Positions 1-11,600 of a stretch of DNA of 64,000 nucleotides are shown piece by piece. The number at the start of each line of letters is the position of its first letter. The stretch's first letter is position 1. This stretch comes from Zopfochytrium polystomum. Taxonomy: Eukaryota > Chytridiomycota > Chytridiomycetes > Chytridiales > Chytridiaceae. The notes under the pieces are model-generated. The model searched no databases. It had not been told where the DNA came from and saw only the letters and a program-made list of their open reading frames with translations. The translations under genes and the position numbers were made by a program. The DNA is taken from positions 124,001-188,000 of the forward strand of contig JAIVFJ010000122.1 in the NCBI GenBank assembly GCA_025765615.1, written 5' to 3'.

Positions 1-297
1 TGCTGATAGGCCATACGACCACCCATCCACGCCACAAGGCATCTCAACCACCTCCTGTTAAACATTGCACCAGAACGAACCACCTGGCAGGGCCCCCGGT
101 GAGGGGGGACCACCAGGGGTGCCGCCACTCCAGTCAAGCTGGCCTTTTCCTTGTACTTCTCAAGTGACACAGTGTGGATAACCCTAACTTATTCCAAGCA
201 TCCTCCATCTAATTGGCAATACAGTGCCGGTGATCATCTTTCACTTATCCCTAGAATCCTCCCCCCCTAAGTGGAAGATGATGTTTGATGTTGTACT

Positions 298-461
298 GGG
301 CGCTGGCTTGTGCTGATGACAAATACTCCGAGTATTAAGTGGAACGGAAACCCAGTGTCAACAGTTTTCCTCCCCCTCTGCTCAAGCAGATAATATATTA
401 GAGGTTTTTACCCTGTGCCGGTCACGCTTGCCTAGCAACCACTCAGAATAGACTGTTTACA
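298..461 (+). repeat. Fragment of copia-type LTR, family 1
   Basis: This stretch closely matches the 3' part of the complete LTR at 52877-53289, including a segment around the pentamer CTCCGAGTATT and the terminal CTGTTTACA. The left half of the LTR is missing and unrelated sequence abuts it. Only the match between the copies is seen directly. LTR status rests on the TG...CA ends and two-LTR arrangement of the copy at 53 kb. Confidence 0.7.
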
Positions 462-559
462 AAATGGTTGGAGGATTGTTAAACTACTCAACCAGTCCTT
501 GTTCTATCAATGAATGGACCGCAAATTGTCTTTGGCTGAAGTGCTGAAGTTATGTGAGA

Positions 560-1850
560 AAAGATAAAGAGAGGCTTAGCTTGATGTAACAGAGTCCAAA
601 GTTAAGAGGAAATTGCACAAGGTTGCCATGGTCGTGAGAGTTGGCACTTGCACAACTATTGGTCATCCCAATCACTAATATGTTTGATGGTGAGAGTTTC
701 AGTGTGGTTGAAAACACTCTGATCTCAAAAGGTGGCCATGTCAATGATAATTGTATCAGGGAATCCAGAAATTGAACCGCCGACTCCATGGGTTGATAGA
801 CAAGGAAAACACCATATCATTAATTCCTAATTTGTTATGCCCTGTTGAAAATGAGTAAGTATTATTAAAAGGGCACAGGGACAGTTGTTAGAGGTGCAGG
901 TCTCCAAAAACTAAAATGCCTGTGTTGATGTTCATGGAATGATGAATCATTACTGACAGGAGACTGCATGGCTGAATGTTGAGAGGATAAAGGCAGTTAC
1001 TTTGATGCATATCAAGAGCGAAGAGCAAGACACTTAGCAGATTGATTATTAGTTGATGGAGCAAGTTGGTTTTTGAGGACTTCTGCTGCTTGTTGTTCAA
1101 TCAATATGACGAGGCAGATAACCAGGATAGTAATAGTTGGTGTGGTGATTTCTGGTGCAGTAGTAGCCGAGTGATTGTTGCTTGATCAGCCAGCTCGATG
1201 TGTTGCTTATCATAGTTGTTTTGTCAAACAGGTTTTTGAAGAGTGAGAATAGTTTGGCTAAACTTGTTATCTAAGGAGCTGGGTTGCCAACAACAAGAAA
1301 AACTTTTCCTTTTCCCATATCCAACAGGCTTTGGCCCAGTGAGCCAACAAAGATTCAAACAACTTTTTGGAAAGGGCAAATAAGATGGAGAAGTTCTCCA
1401 GCTGCTGATTTTGCAAAGCTGTCGACTCGATTTTACGCTTCAGTGAATTGGGTAATGAAGGCATCTGAGGCTTCAGTTGGTTCCATTTTGATGCATTCAA
1501 AGTTGTCAATGATCTCCTTTGCAAGTCCCTGGTCTGCTGTGCAGCAAATTATTTCTAATTTGCCAACCAATTTGTAAGCAAGGTTTCGACCAGGTGTGAT
1601 TTGGGTGAGAAGGGTTTCTCTGGTCCATGAGGTGGAGGCACCAATTGGAATCTCTGTCCTTGGAATGGCCCATCTCTGATGAGATAGGTTCCAGTGTTGC
1701 GGAGGTCTAGTGGATCAACTGTATCATTCTGCTCCGCATTGATGTAACTTGTGTCAATGCAGTGGCGTAAGTTGATATTTTTGTTGGAGAGTTCTGTTGG
1801 TTGAGTCAGTAGTCATGTTGTTTTCTCAGGACGATTATGTGTGCCAAGTT
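560..1850 (-). pseudogene. Degenerate coding-like stretch, possibly retroelement gag/protease
   Basis: On the minus strand an open frame of roughly 110 codons (about 1840 down to 1460) contains an LVPPPHG segment and then breaks at stop codons. Further down (about 780-560) a second open stretch follows. Order and strand would fit a gag-then-protease layout downstream of the minus-oriented LTR at 2506-2642. No diagnostic CCHC knuckle or DSGA protease motif is intact, so assignment to a copia element is inference. Base composition is AT-richer than the genes further right. Confidence 0.3.
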
Positions 1851-2505
1851 TGAAAGGATTTCGTTGGATTTTGGTGTGTTGTGAAGGTGGTGTTGCAGCA
1901 GATGAAAAGTTGGTTTGTTAGCTTGGTGTGTGTCAGGTAGTGGGGTGGTCGTTGTCTCCAATTGGGGACAAAAAATCAAAAATTAATGGTGAGGGTTGGA
2001 GGTGATCTGGTGACCCTCAATGGAAAAAGGCGTCACTTATCACAAAGGAGAGTGATTTTGGGATGCCGCTGGTGACAGTCGTGTAGTCCCGAAGCAGGCC
2101 TTTCCAATGATAGCTGGGATTGGCTGGGGGAGGTCTGGAAGGCGAGCAAATTGAGGTTGAAGTCGGAAAAGTGGGTGACGACTTTGGAGGCGGCAGATAC
2201 GACGTAGGAGCGTCTGATCCGAGATCAGGAGCGTTCGTTGGAAAGAGGAGATCAAGAGCTTTCCAATGGTAGTAACGGAATTGCTGTCTAATCTCTGTAG
2301 TGCCCGTGATTGGTCTGCAAAGTTGGCAGATCTGAAAAGCGTACAACCCCTTCTACTGATTGGATCTGGCTGGAACCAAGGGGAATGTGATTGGGATGGG
2401 TAACAGTTTTGTATGAAAGAATTCGCTATGATGGCGGATTGATGGATTGGGCTGCTGTGGTGTACACTACTGGAGGTGGTGGTGGTGGAGGTTGATCTTG
2501 GCTTC

Positions 2506-2642
2506 TGTCAGTCTTGTGTTTGTCTTTATACAAAACTGTTACAAGGACCATCACTTGCAAAAATGCTGCAAGTCATCCTTGCAGAGCAGAAACTGGTCAA
2601 AGCTCCTGCACACTGGTTACACCAAAAGACCCAAAACTAACA
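2506..2642 (-). repeat. Copia-type LTR, family 2, inverted copy
   Basis: The reverse complement of the LTR at 3292-3437, with TG...CA ends and an AATAAA-like block near its 3' end. It is flanked by CTTC on both sides (2502-2505 and 2643-2646), which could be a short target-site duplication. It lies head-to-head with the element whose pol end begins just to its right. It may be a solo LTR or the 5' LTR of a minus-strand element whose remains lie at 560-1850. Confidence 0.7.
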
Positions 2643-2693
2643 CTTCCTCTCCACACACACCAAGTCCCTCCAGTCCTGGGTGGGATTTCATCA

Positions 2694-3030
2694 CACTGTG
2701 CCTGAACCAGGACAAGAACTTAAGGCGTAAGGCAATATCCAAACTCGACTCAGCACTTCAACTCCTGTCTCCAACTCCTCTTGTTATCTACACTGACAAC
2801 AGTGGCAGTGGTGTGATCAACCTCAGCTCAAATGATCTTTACACCAATCGGTCAAAGCATATCATGGTAAAGTATTATTATATTCAAGAACTTGTGGAAC
2901 AAAGAGTAGTACGGCTTGAATGGATTGCTGGAGGAGAACAGCCTGCGGACTATATGACGAAATCTCTGTCAGCTGCTCTCAGTGAATACCATCTGAGTCA
3001 CATTGGCCTTTGCTTCTTTTCTTACCTCTG
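2694..3030 (+). pseudogene. Ty1/copia RNase H fragment (3' end of pol)
   Basis: The translated frame shows a YTDNSG segment, then spaced residues matching the copia RNase H C-terminus: SKHIMVKYYYIQELV, a Val-rich strand and a QPADYMTKSL block (canonical form KHI-x-hydrophobic-x2-H-F-I-R-E ... D-x-x-T-K). It ends at a stop at 3029-3031. The 5' part of pol is absent because the fragment begins about 50 bp after an inverted LTR. RNase H in these elements degrades the RNA strand during reverse transcription. This copy is truncated and cannot be autonomous. Confidence 0.85.
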
Positions 3031-3278
3031 ATTCATTTTTTCTTATCTGTGAAGCTGTTTTCTTCTTTGTTCTTTTTCATTACTTTGACTCATTTTCTTT
3101 TACCTCTGAAGTTCAATATGTGCCCCCATCCATTTTTGTTTGAGTGGTCTGTCCTTTCTGTTCTGCCATCTGATGGTGAGTCATAAGGGTTTGTGATTCT
3201 TCTTTCTCCAGTGTACAGTTTCCTTAAGTTGACTATGGCTTAAGGTTTTCCTCCATGCCGGCCTTTGCTCCTGCCCGC

Positions 3279-3437
3279 AGCTTAGGGGGCAGTGTTAGTT
3301 GGGTCTTTTGGTCTTTTGGTGTAAGCAGTGTGCAGGAGCTTTGACCTGTTACTGCTCTGCAAGGATAACTTGCAGCATTTTGCAAGTGATGGTCCTTGTA
3401 ACAGTTTTGAATAAAGACAAAGGATAGGACAGACACA
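3279..3437 (+). mobile_element. Polypurine tract and 3' LTR of the copia element, family 2
   Basis: A purine-rich tract (AGCTTAGGGGGCAG) lies immediately before TGTTAG, the LTR start at about 3292. The LTR is about 146 bp, ends near GACAGACA and contains an AATAAA at about 3412. The order pol end, PPT, 3' LTR is that expected of a Ty1/copia element. On its right side the LTR abuts a Helitron coding remnant, so this element probably inserted into it. Confidence 0.8.
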
Positions 3438-4290
3438 TTTTGGCGAAAGTTTGCCACAAAGCCTCGGTGCACATTTCGGCCATTGCTGCGCAGCTGATAG
3501 ACAGTCATGATGGGAAGAACAGGAGAAAGCAGCATTTCTTCAACCATAGTGAGAGATCTCAGAGCTTGTCTTATTTCCAAATCAATGGTGGAGAATTCTG
3601 GGATCATGTCATTCTCAATTCCAAAAAGGGGAACCCCAGCATTCTGGTGCTTCATCAAATCTGAATGGACTTCAGAACAAAAACACGTCAGCACTGGTTA
3701 ACTTACCTTTTTTGAACCGGTCACACTTATAGTTGTTGGCCACTGGAAGTGGCACGTTTTTGCTGGCCAAAGCTCTCTGCAAAGAGTGCAGTGAAGTGAG
3801 TTGTATCGAGCCATTTTCTCATGAAATTGAGTCATAGCAGTCTTTGCAAAAAGCTGCTCAATCAGAGGACCATTTTCAGCTGCATCAAACTGCTGCAAGT
3901 AGTTGCCTTGAGGAATTTGGTCCTACAGAATGCAAATAATTAGTTTGACTGAAGCAAATATGAAAAGTTAGTCAAAGAGAGCGAAACCTGTAGTGTAGGC
4001 TCATTTGCCTCATGCCTCTCATTCTCATGCTGTGCAACTGCTTGGTTGTGCTGCAAAACTTCCTCTGCTGCGGCTTGTGCTTCACCATGAGCAAGTGCTT
4101 GAACACGAATGGGTGGATGAATTGGAGCTTGAGTTGCTGCTCCAACTGGAAGTCTTCTCTGTGCAGAGGCCCTTGAGACTGCTTGGCGCAGCGCAGCATC
4201 AGTGGCACCTTGGACTTGAACAGCAGCCTCTCGAGCGTGACGATTGGCTTCCTTTTGTTCTTCAGTCAGTTTTGGTCTGCCAGATCTTGA
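3438..4290 (-). pseudogene. Decayed Helitron-type protein, N-terminal part (DUF6570 region)
   Basis: Minus-strand reading from about 4286 gives a Gly-Arg-Pro, then Ala/Gln-rich helix (RPKLTEEQKEANRHAREAA). After a probable intron (about 3990-3924) comes a block with CTLC...LWP, and after a second short gap the block SLTMVEEMLLSPVLPIMTVY followed by Arg-Gly-x-V-x-N-F-x-Q-x-V. That last block is characteristic of the region N-terminal to the Rep/helicase domain of Helitron proteins. A TGA lies a few codons after the likely start, and the reading is cut at 3437 by a copia LTR. Helitrons are rolling-circle transposons; no Rep or helicase motif remains here. Confidence 0.7.
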
Positions 4291-4363
4291 TCATTTTGGA
4301 CCCATTCTGTGTAGCAGGTCAGATTTTCCTTTTCCTTTTTTTTTTTTTTTTCCTTTTGTTTTT

Positions 4364-5814
4364 TGTGAGACTACACTGAGGTCTCAGTGATAAAGTCTAG
4401 GGATTTTATTCGCAAAAACAAGCGTACCTGTCATAAAACAGCAAGGATTGGGACCCCTATTATTGCTCCCGGTTCTTTAGTTTCCAAGGCGTTATCAAAG
4501 TGTATTTGCAGCTAACCTGTCTTTATTATTGGGCCTGCTTTTACTACTTTCGTCTTAACAGTTTCCGTTGCGCCAGGGTTTTCCCAACATATTTTCTTTT
4601 TCGGTGACTAACAGAGACTGCCTGACTGCCCAGGGATGGGGTGCCTGACAGGCTGTACCCCAAGCCTGCCTAATTTATTATTTATTTTTGGCACTTGTAC
4701 ATACACGCATAGGGTTGGGGGGGACTTAGAGCATTTGTGGTGGATGCTCCAAGTCAGGGGGTTGACTTGTCAATTTTCTCTCTCTCTGTTTTTGGGCCAT
4801 TTCGCTTTTTTCCTTTTTTTCTTCAATCTGATTTCTGTCCATTGGCACCAATACAGAGTCCCTTCAAATCCGTCTGGCTCACAAAGGTGAGGGTAGTGAG
4901 TGATGGTACACACCCGGGTGTGTACATGGTCCCTTCGTGGGACTCCTCTTAAGGGGCCGTGGGTGGGGAATGCAGCTGGCCCCACCAGCGACTGTGTGAC
5001 ATTGCCGGCTCTGTTTTGGAGTGAGGATCCCTGGCGCTTGCCCGCCGCGATGACGGTGGTGGTGGTGGTGACGACAACAGCGTCGTTGTCCCCAACCTTC
5101 CCGTCCCTGCGAGGGTGTTGGTGGCTGCGCCTGGTGCGGCCCCCGACACCTGAGAGTTCGATCTACAAGCGCCTGCCTTGGTCCTATTGCTGTGGTGAGA
5201 TGTGTGAGTACGAGTGCGATGCGATAAAGCCCGTTGGTCGAGTGGTCGTGCCAACGCAGCCCGGCGGGGTGCGTGTACGATTGCAGGTGTTTCCGCGTGC
5301 GAGTTCCCTGCTGGCGACCTTCCGACCCCTACATAGTCGACTCCCTTCTCTCTCTCCCCCCTGTCACTGGCGACGAAGAGGGTTCCCGCAGCACTGTCTG
5401 CGACAAGGGCGCTAGGTCGCGCCCTGTCCGTCCCGTCACTATTAACCACTCCTGTTGTATTTGAGATTGGGTTCCTGAGATAAAAACCCCTGTTTCCCTC
5501 TTCTCTCTCTTTATTCTGCGGTTGTGTTGCGCCCTTGGGAGTGCCTTTCTGTTTCCCCTCGCATTGGCCTGTGGCCATGCGAGTAATCGGTGCTCCAGCA
5601 CCAATCCTTCAGAGGATTGTCCCTTTGATGTTCATTCTTTGTGTTTGAGACCCCTGTTAGACAGACCAGTAGGGATACTTCTTGGACTAGGCAAGTAGTA
5701 GGGTTGAAACACCCCCTAGACAACAGCCCAATAAAGTTAGTTTTAGCCTATTATTTGCTTTCCCTCACTCTAGGGCCCAGATCCCAGGGTCAAAGGAGTG
5801 AGTATAGTCTCGCA
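4364..5814 (+). mobile_element. 1.45-kb repeat with TGTGAGACT...AGTCTCGCA ends (solo LTR or TIR element)
   Basis: The unit begins TGTGAGACTACACT and ends AGTATAGTCTCGCA, a 14-bp imperfect inverted terminus with TG/CA tips, flanked by T runs on both sides. Diverged parts recur at 6376-6687, 50508-51478, 51880-52286, 52782-52860 and 54030-54228, some inverted. No convincing protein is encoded; the open frames inside are low-complexity shadows. The TG...CA tips fit a long solo LTR, while the 14-bp inverted ends also fit a non-autonomous DNA element. I cannot decide between them. Confidence 0.6.
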
Positions 5815-5859
5815 TTTTTTGGCTTTCACCGTGATTCCAATGAGGAAAGTGACAGAACT

Positions 5860-6262
5860 GAAAAAAAAAAAAAAAAAAAAATTTACTGCACAAACACCTC
5901 ACACACACTCAGTCACTCACATGCACGAATATTAGCCAGCAGCAGCAGCAGCATCAGGCGATTCAGGGACGGCAGACTGTATTGGGATCTGACAGCAGTG
6001 GTGGTGGTGGTGGCAGCGACTGCAGACGAAGACAGCAGACGACAACACAGACGACGACAATGAGTCATGGGCTTGCTGTTGTTGTAATTTTCCTTTTTTT
6101 CTTTCTTATCGATCTTTTCTCCTTTTTTATATTTTTTCTACTCTTTTTTTGCTTTTTTTTCTATTTTATCTGCTTTTTAATTCTATTTTTTCTGCTTTTT
6201 TTTCTATTTTGTCTGCTTTTTTTCCCTCTTTTTTTTTGTCCTTTCCTGTTTTCTAAACATTT
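5860..6262. repeat. Simple-sequence tract: poly-A, CAG/CGA triplets and long T-rich run
   Basis: A run of about 20 A at 5861-5881 is followed by CAGCAGCAG and GACGAC triplets and then an almost pure T/C tract from about 6085 to 6262. No gene is seen. Confidence 0.75.
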
Positions 6263-6375
6263 CTGACAAAACCCCTAAGCGAATTAATGATTGGTTCCCC
6301 TAATTCACTAATCAAAGAACGGGCCCTGGGGGATTCACACGTAGAATTAAATCCTCCCCTGCTGCGCGGACTTGG

Positions 6376-6687
6376 AATTAAGCAGGCATGGGGTACAGCC
6401 TGTCAGGCACCCCATCCCTGGGCAGTCGGGCAGTCTCCGTTAGTCACTGAAAAAGAAATTATGTTGAGAAAACCCTGGTGCGACCGAAACTGTTAAGACA
6501 AAAGCAGTAAAAGCAGGCCCAATAATAAAGATGGGTTAGCTCCAAATACACTTTGATAACGCCTTGGAAACTAAAGAACCGGGAATAATAATAGGGGTCC
6601 CGATCCTTGCAGTTTTATGACAGGTATGCTTGTTTCTGCGAATAAAATCCCTAGACTTTATCACTAAGACCTCGGTGTAGTCTCACA
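6376..6687 (-). repeat. Inverted partial copy of the 4364 repeat
   Basis: The reverse complement of about 4364-4680, including the same outer terminus (AGTCTCACA at 6679-6687). With the copy at 4364 it forms inverted repeats of about 310 bp separated by roughly 1.7 kb. Confidence 0.75.
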
Positions 6688-8642
6688 CCTTTGTGTCCAA
6701 CCCCCTCCAACTTAGGGCTTGTCTTTGGTAGGGAGGGAGCTGGCTCCAAGAAGTTGAGACCTGGCCACTTTCCTCCCCACTCTCCTGTCTTCCCTCATGG
6801 CTTCTTCCTTGGGAAGAAGCTGGCACAGATTGGTTGGTGCTGCCTTGGGCCCCCTTTGCTGCCCTGAGTCTCATTCCCTGAGTGATTCAGTCCCTTTGGC
6901 TTGCCATTGGGGTTTCTCTGTGTCTCGGACCAGAGGCATTTTGCACTTTCTTTGTGATTGTGTCACCCTTCTCACACTTTTCTTATGTTTCCCTTTTAGA
7001 TGTGTGATGGGTGCTCTTTTTGTGTTTAAAGAGTTTCTTTTGTTTTTGATGACGAGTTTTTGTAGACTCTAAATAGATTTTCCTGTCTGGTGGCCCCTAG
7101 ACACCTTTTTTTGCCCTTTCGTCTCTGTGGCACCACTCACTGTGTCCTTCAAACACTCACCCAACAAACAAAACACAAACACTCGCACACATATCCACAC
7201 ACACACGCACACGAGCTGGGGCATCCATGAAACAGGGACGTTATCTAATGACTCCGCAAATGCAAGGGTGGAACTTTGACAGCATCGTTGCACAGTACCG
7301 GTTCTTTACAGGGCTGTGAGTGACTGTCTTAGCCCCCTCCACCATGTTTGCCAAGAAATGCCCCATGATTCTCTGGGCTGTCTTCCTTGTTTGGCTGGCT
7401 CAGCCCCATTTCTTGGTGATTCACTGCTTCCATTCCTTTATTTGCTGTTTTACTTATTGTTTTGCTCTTTTGTATGTGTTTCCCCTCCTCTTTCCCCCCT
7501 CCCTGGTGATTCCAATCCTTTCCTATTTAAGCTGCTGCCCCCCATCTTGTTGAGTGTGTGAACCTGTGTCTTAGGAGCCACTTGGTGATGGAAGGATGGA
7601 GGGTAAATCTGTGGTGTTGCTTCTAGCTAGATCACGGCTGTAGGCTGCGAGATTGGTAGGGGTGAGGTTGAGATCGCAGCTGAAGATCGGTGGTGGTGGC
7701 AAATCCAGATATGGCCGGCAAAGCCGCCATGATTGCGGCCTCCGGCCGCACTTGGGAGGGTGATAGGATAGGATTGGGTCAGATGGGAAGAGGATCGCTT
7801 GCGAATGCTTTGCGCTCGCGAGGGGTGTTTGGGGTGGGGACAATCCTCTCCTGTTTCTGACAAGAGATTTCTTGGAGAAAAGGTGAAAATGACAGGGAAA
7901 AAACAATAACAAAACTCGAAGACATTCGACACAAACCCACACACGTGTTTCAACCTAGGCAGCCAAATAATCCAGAAATTGAGGAAAGAGCGGCTTCGGT
8001 GCCTTCAGCACCTCCCCCGCAAGCGAAAAATTTGGAACGATCACGACGACGCCCCACGACCCTCAGCGCATTTTCCACCAACAACGGCACATCTTCTTTC
8101 GAATTGTATTTCCGTTTTCCCCCTTAATCAACTAACTAACTACAACAATCCTTTTCCGTTTCACTTTTTGAAATCTATGATTTCGTTCTTCTTTCATATT
8201 TTCCTTCCACTTCCACTTTCCTTTCTCTTTGGGGTCGTTGTCGCTCGGTTAAAACAGTACATCAAAGGAGCGGAGTCTTTTTGTTGAGAAAAAATAAAGT
8301 ACGGCGGCGTTGGCTTTGCCAGTCTTTTTATCTTGTTTCCAAAAAACGCGTTCGCACTCGGCCCTCGCGGGGTTTCGAACCTTTTCTCTTCGCTTGTTCG
8401 CACGCTCCCACCCACCCGCCCACCCACACACCCACCCACACGCAGGTGCAAGAAGATCAGGCGAGCGCACGAAGCGGCCTGCTGCTGGCGCGCAGACTGG
8501 CTTGACCGACTACTCCTCCGTCGCCAGTCTGATACTGGCGTGCACACACAAACACGCGCGCGCGCGCACACACGCACACACACACCCACACAGACAAATA
8601 AACATATAGGCGGTCGGGGTCACGTTCACCTGAACGGCGAAT
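6688..8642. other. Intergenic region upstream of the myosin gene
   Basis: I see no supportable gene. The stretch holds CA-rich microsatellites (about 7140-7215 and 8390-8450, then a CG/CA alternating run at 8555-8595) and scattered short open frames without recognisable features. The last few hundred bases must contain the myosin promoter and 5' UTR. Confidence 0.5.
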
Positions 8643-11600
8643 ATGGCTGACTGTGGCGATCAGCTATCGCAGTTTCAGCCGCGGCCGCAGCCTACTATCA
8701 TGATTGCGCGCTGCGACATGAGGTCTCCTCTTTCAAACCACGTCCCCAGCAGCTGCGGCGTCACCAGGCTGGGTAGAGGACATGATCGCACTCGCCGTGC
8801 TCTCAGAAGAGTCAATTTTGAAAAACTTGAGGAACAGATTTGCGGCGCGCCTTATCTATGTAAGCGCTCGCAGTCAGCTGCATTTATGTTTTTTTAAGTC
8901 GATCCCCGCTGATGAATTTCAAGACGTACGTGGGCACAATTCTGGTCGCGGTTAACCCCTTCGAGCAAATCGACATTTACAATACGTCAATTGCGAAGAA
9001 ATACGCGAAGAAAGCGCTGTCGGCAAACCCTCCTCACATTTTCGGGATAGCCGAGGAAGCGTTCAATAGTATGAAGATAACAAGTACGGGCCAGTCGATA
9101 ATCATTTCCGGCGAATCTGGAGCTGGAAAGTCCGAGAGCACGAAGTACATACTTTCGTACCTTACATGCGTATCTGGTGAAGCTGGAGAGCATGCTTGGA
9201 TACAACAACAGATCCTTGAGGCAAACACGGTACTTGAAAGTTTTGGTAAGTGAGCAGTTGATGAATGCAAGTAATCGTGACACTCGCATCGATCAAAGGA
9301 AACGCTAAAACCGTCCGAAACAACAACTCTTCTCGATACGGAAAGTTCGTGCAAGTTTATTTCAACACTAAGTTTGAGATGGAAGGTGCTGCCATACAGA
9401 GCTTTCTGCTGGAAAAGTCCAGAATATCAAAACAGGCGCCAAATGAACGGAACTATCACGTTTTCTACGAGCTGCTGGCCGGAGCGAACGAAATTGAGCG
9501 AGCAAAGTACCTTCTCCTGGACGGACCGGACAAATATAAATTTCTAAGTCAAAGCAGCTGCTTGGAGATCCCAGGAGTTTCCGACAAGAGTCTTTTTGAG
9601 GGATTAAAGCTTGCTTTCACAGTCTTAAACATGAAAGAGCCTATGTTAGACGGTATCTTTAGAATGCTGTCAGCTGTACTCTGGCTCGGTAATGTGGCGT
9701 TCCGCGAAGATTCTGGACAGGAGTCTGTGCAGCTTTCATCAGCAGAGGAAGTTCGCAACATATCAACTCTACTAGGCATCGACCAATCCAAGTTAACAGA
9801 GGCTCTCAGGACGAGAAAGCTGACTGTGCGAACGGAAAAGACCATCGTCCCACTCAAGTTATCACAGGTTATCTTCACCTGAATCGAAATCGTCTGAGTC
9901 GTTACCGCTGACACCCACCCAGGCCACAGAGAATCGTGACGCCATTTCGAAACTAATATATGACGTTCTTTTCCAAAAGATTCTTTCGTTTATCAATTCG
10001 TCTTTGGTCCCCAAAGAAAAACGGAATGTTATTGGAGTCCTGGATATTTTTGGATTCGAGGGTGAGCTTCAAAAATGTATGAATGCGCTGACCAGGGACC
10101 ACAACAGACTTTAAGGTACTGGAGACAAACTCTCACTAAACGCTCATTCGCATTCAGACAAATAGTTTCGAACAACTGTGCATAAACTACACGAACGAGA
10201 AACTGCAGCAGTACTTCAACCAGTACATTTTTAAGCTCGAGCAAGAGGAGGTATGTCGTTGCCCCAACTTGCCAGTCTTCTCCGCATTTTCAGCGGCTGC
10301 ATGTCCTTCGCGGCAAAGTAAGACTGACCCACCATTGTTGCATAGTACAGGAAAGAGGGAATTGCCTGGCAAACGATTGAGTTTCTGGATAATTTGGAAT
10401 GCCTTGAGCTCATTGAGGTACACTCATTTCAATTTATATTTGGTTTTCATGTGTGGCGGCGCAGGTGAAACCCATAGGCATCCTTGCCCTTTTGGACGAA
10501 GAAGCAAAAGTTCCCAAAGGAAGCGACGAGAGTTGGCTGGAAAAACTCAACAAACAGCACGAAAAGCACAAGTTTTTCGTGAAGCCCAAAGCCAAAACTG
10601 GGACTTTCGGCATAAGGCACTACGCTGGAGAGGTGGGGAAGCTGACCATGCTGATGCAAATGTTAATAATGCATATACCGAAACGAAGGTTTTCTACACC
10701 GCTTGTGGTTTCCTTGAAAAAAACAAAGATGCCGTGCAGGAAGGAATTCTGGAGCTTCTTCAGTCGTCAACGGTAAGATAATGATAATCCAACTTCATCA
10801 ACACTCTAAATGAGCAAAGATTCCTGGAGTTTCTGCATTGTGTGAAAAGCCCGATTCATCGACAGCACCGAAGGAAAAGTCGGCTGTAAAGCAAACCGCG
10901 GGCGGAATTTTCAGAAGCCAGCTTGCATCGCTTGTAGCGATTTTGAATTCCACGCCTTGTCACTACGTTAGATGTATCAAGCCAAACATGGAGAAAACCG
11001 CTTTGCTTATGGATGACGAGAAAGTTTTAAGTAAGTACTTAGCCGGTCGCTGGTACGGGCTGAAGTGCTTTAGTGCAACTGAGATATTCCGGAATGCTTG
11101 AGACCATAAAAATTCGGAAAACCGGGTTCTCATCTAGGATAACAATCGAGTCTTTTATCAAAAGCTACAAAATTTTGTGCATGCAGAAAAAGGAGGAGAA
11201 GGCTTCAGACCTCGAAATAGCCACTGAAATAGTAAATAACGTCGGAATTGACTCAGAAGCCTGGCGTTGTGGCCGTACGAAGCTTTTTTTCCACGGCGGC
11301 GTGGTATGTGCAGTTGAAGTCGAGACGGTCAGAATAACAATCCTCCAGTTGGAGAAAATTCACCAGCGCGCAGAAGAAGTCATAGCGACAAAAGTCGCTT
11401 GCCTCCAAAGTTTGGTCCGTTCGAGGGCTGCGCGAAAAAAGTTCCTGAAGAAAAAGGCCTCCACAATCATCATTCAAAGAAGTAAGGATTTGTTGTCCGA
11501 ATTCGATATCATTTCTTACGATTTCCAGGATTGAGAGTGTTTCTGGAGCAATCCCGATTTCGGAGGAGGCAAAAGGCCATAATAGTAATTCAGTCAGGTG

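Noticed and set aside
4900..5604. Open frames of 90-209 codons in the 4364 repeat
   Set aside because: Low complexity, not conserved in the diverged copy at 50.5-51.5 kb, which is broken in the same frames.
7571..7953. Two overlapping minus-strand frames of about 110-120 codons
   Set aside because: Pro/Ser-rich composition without similarity to anything I recognise; likely chance frames in the myosin 5' region.
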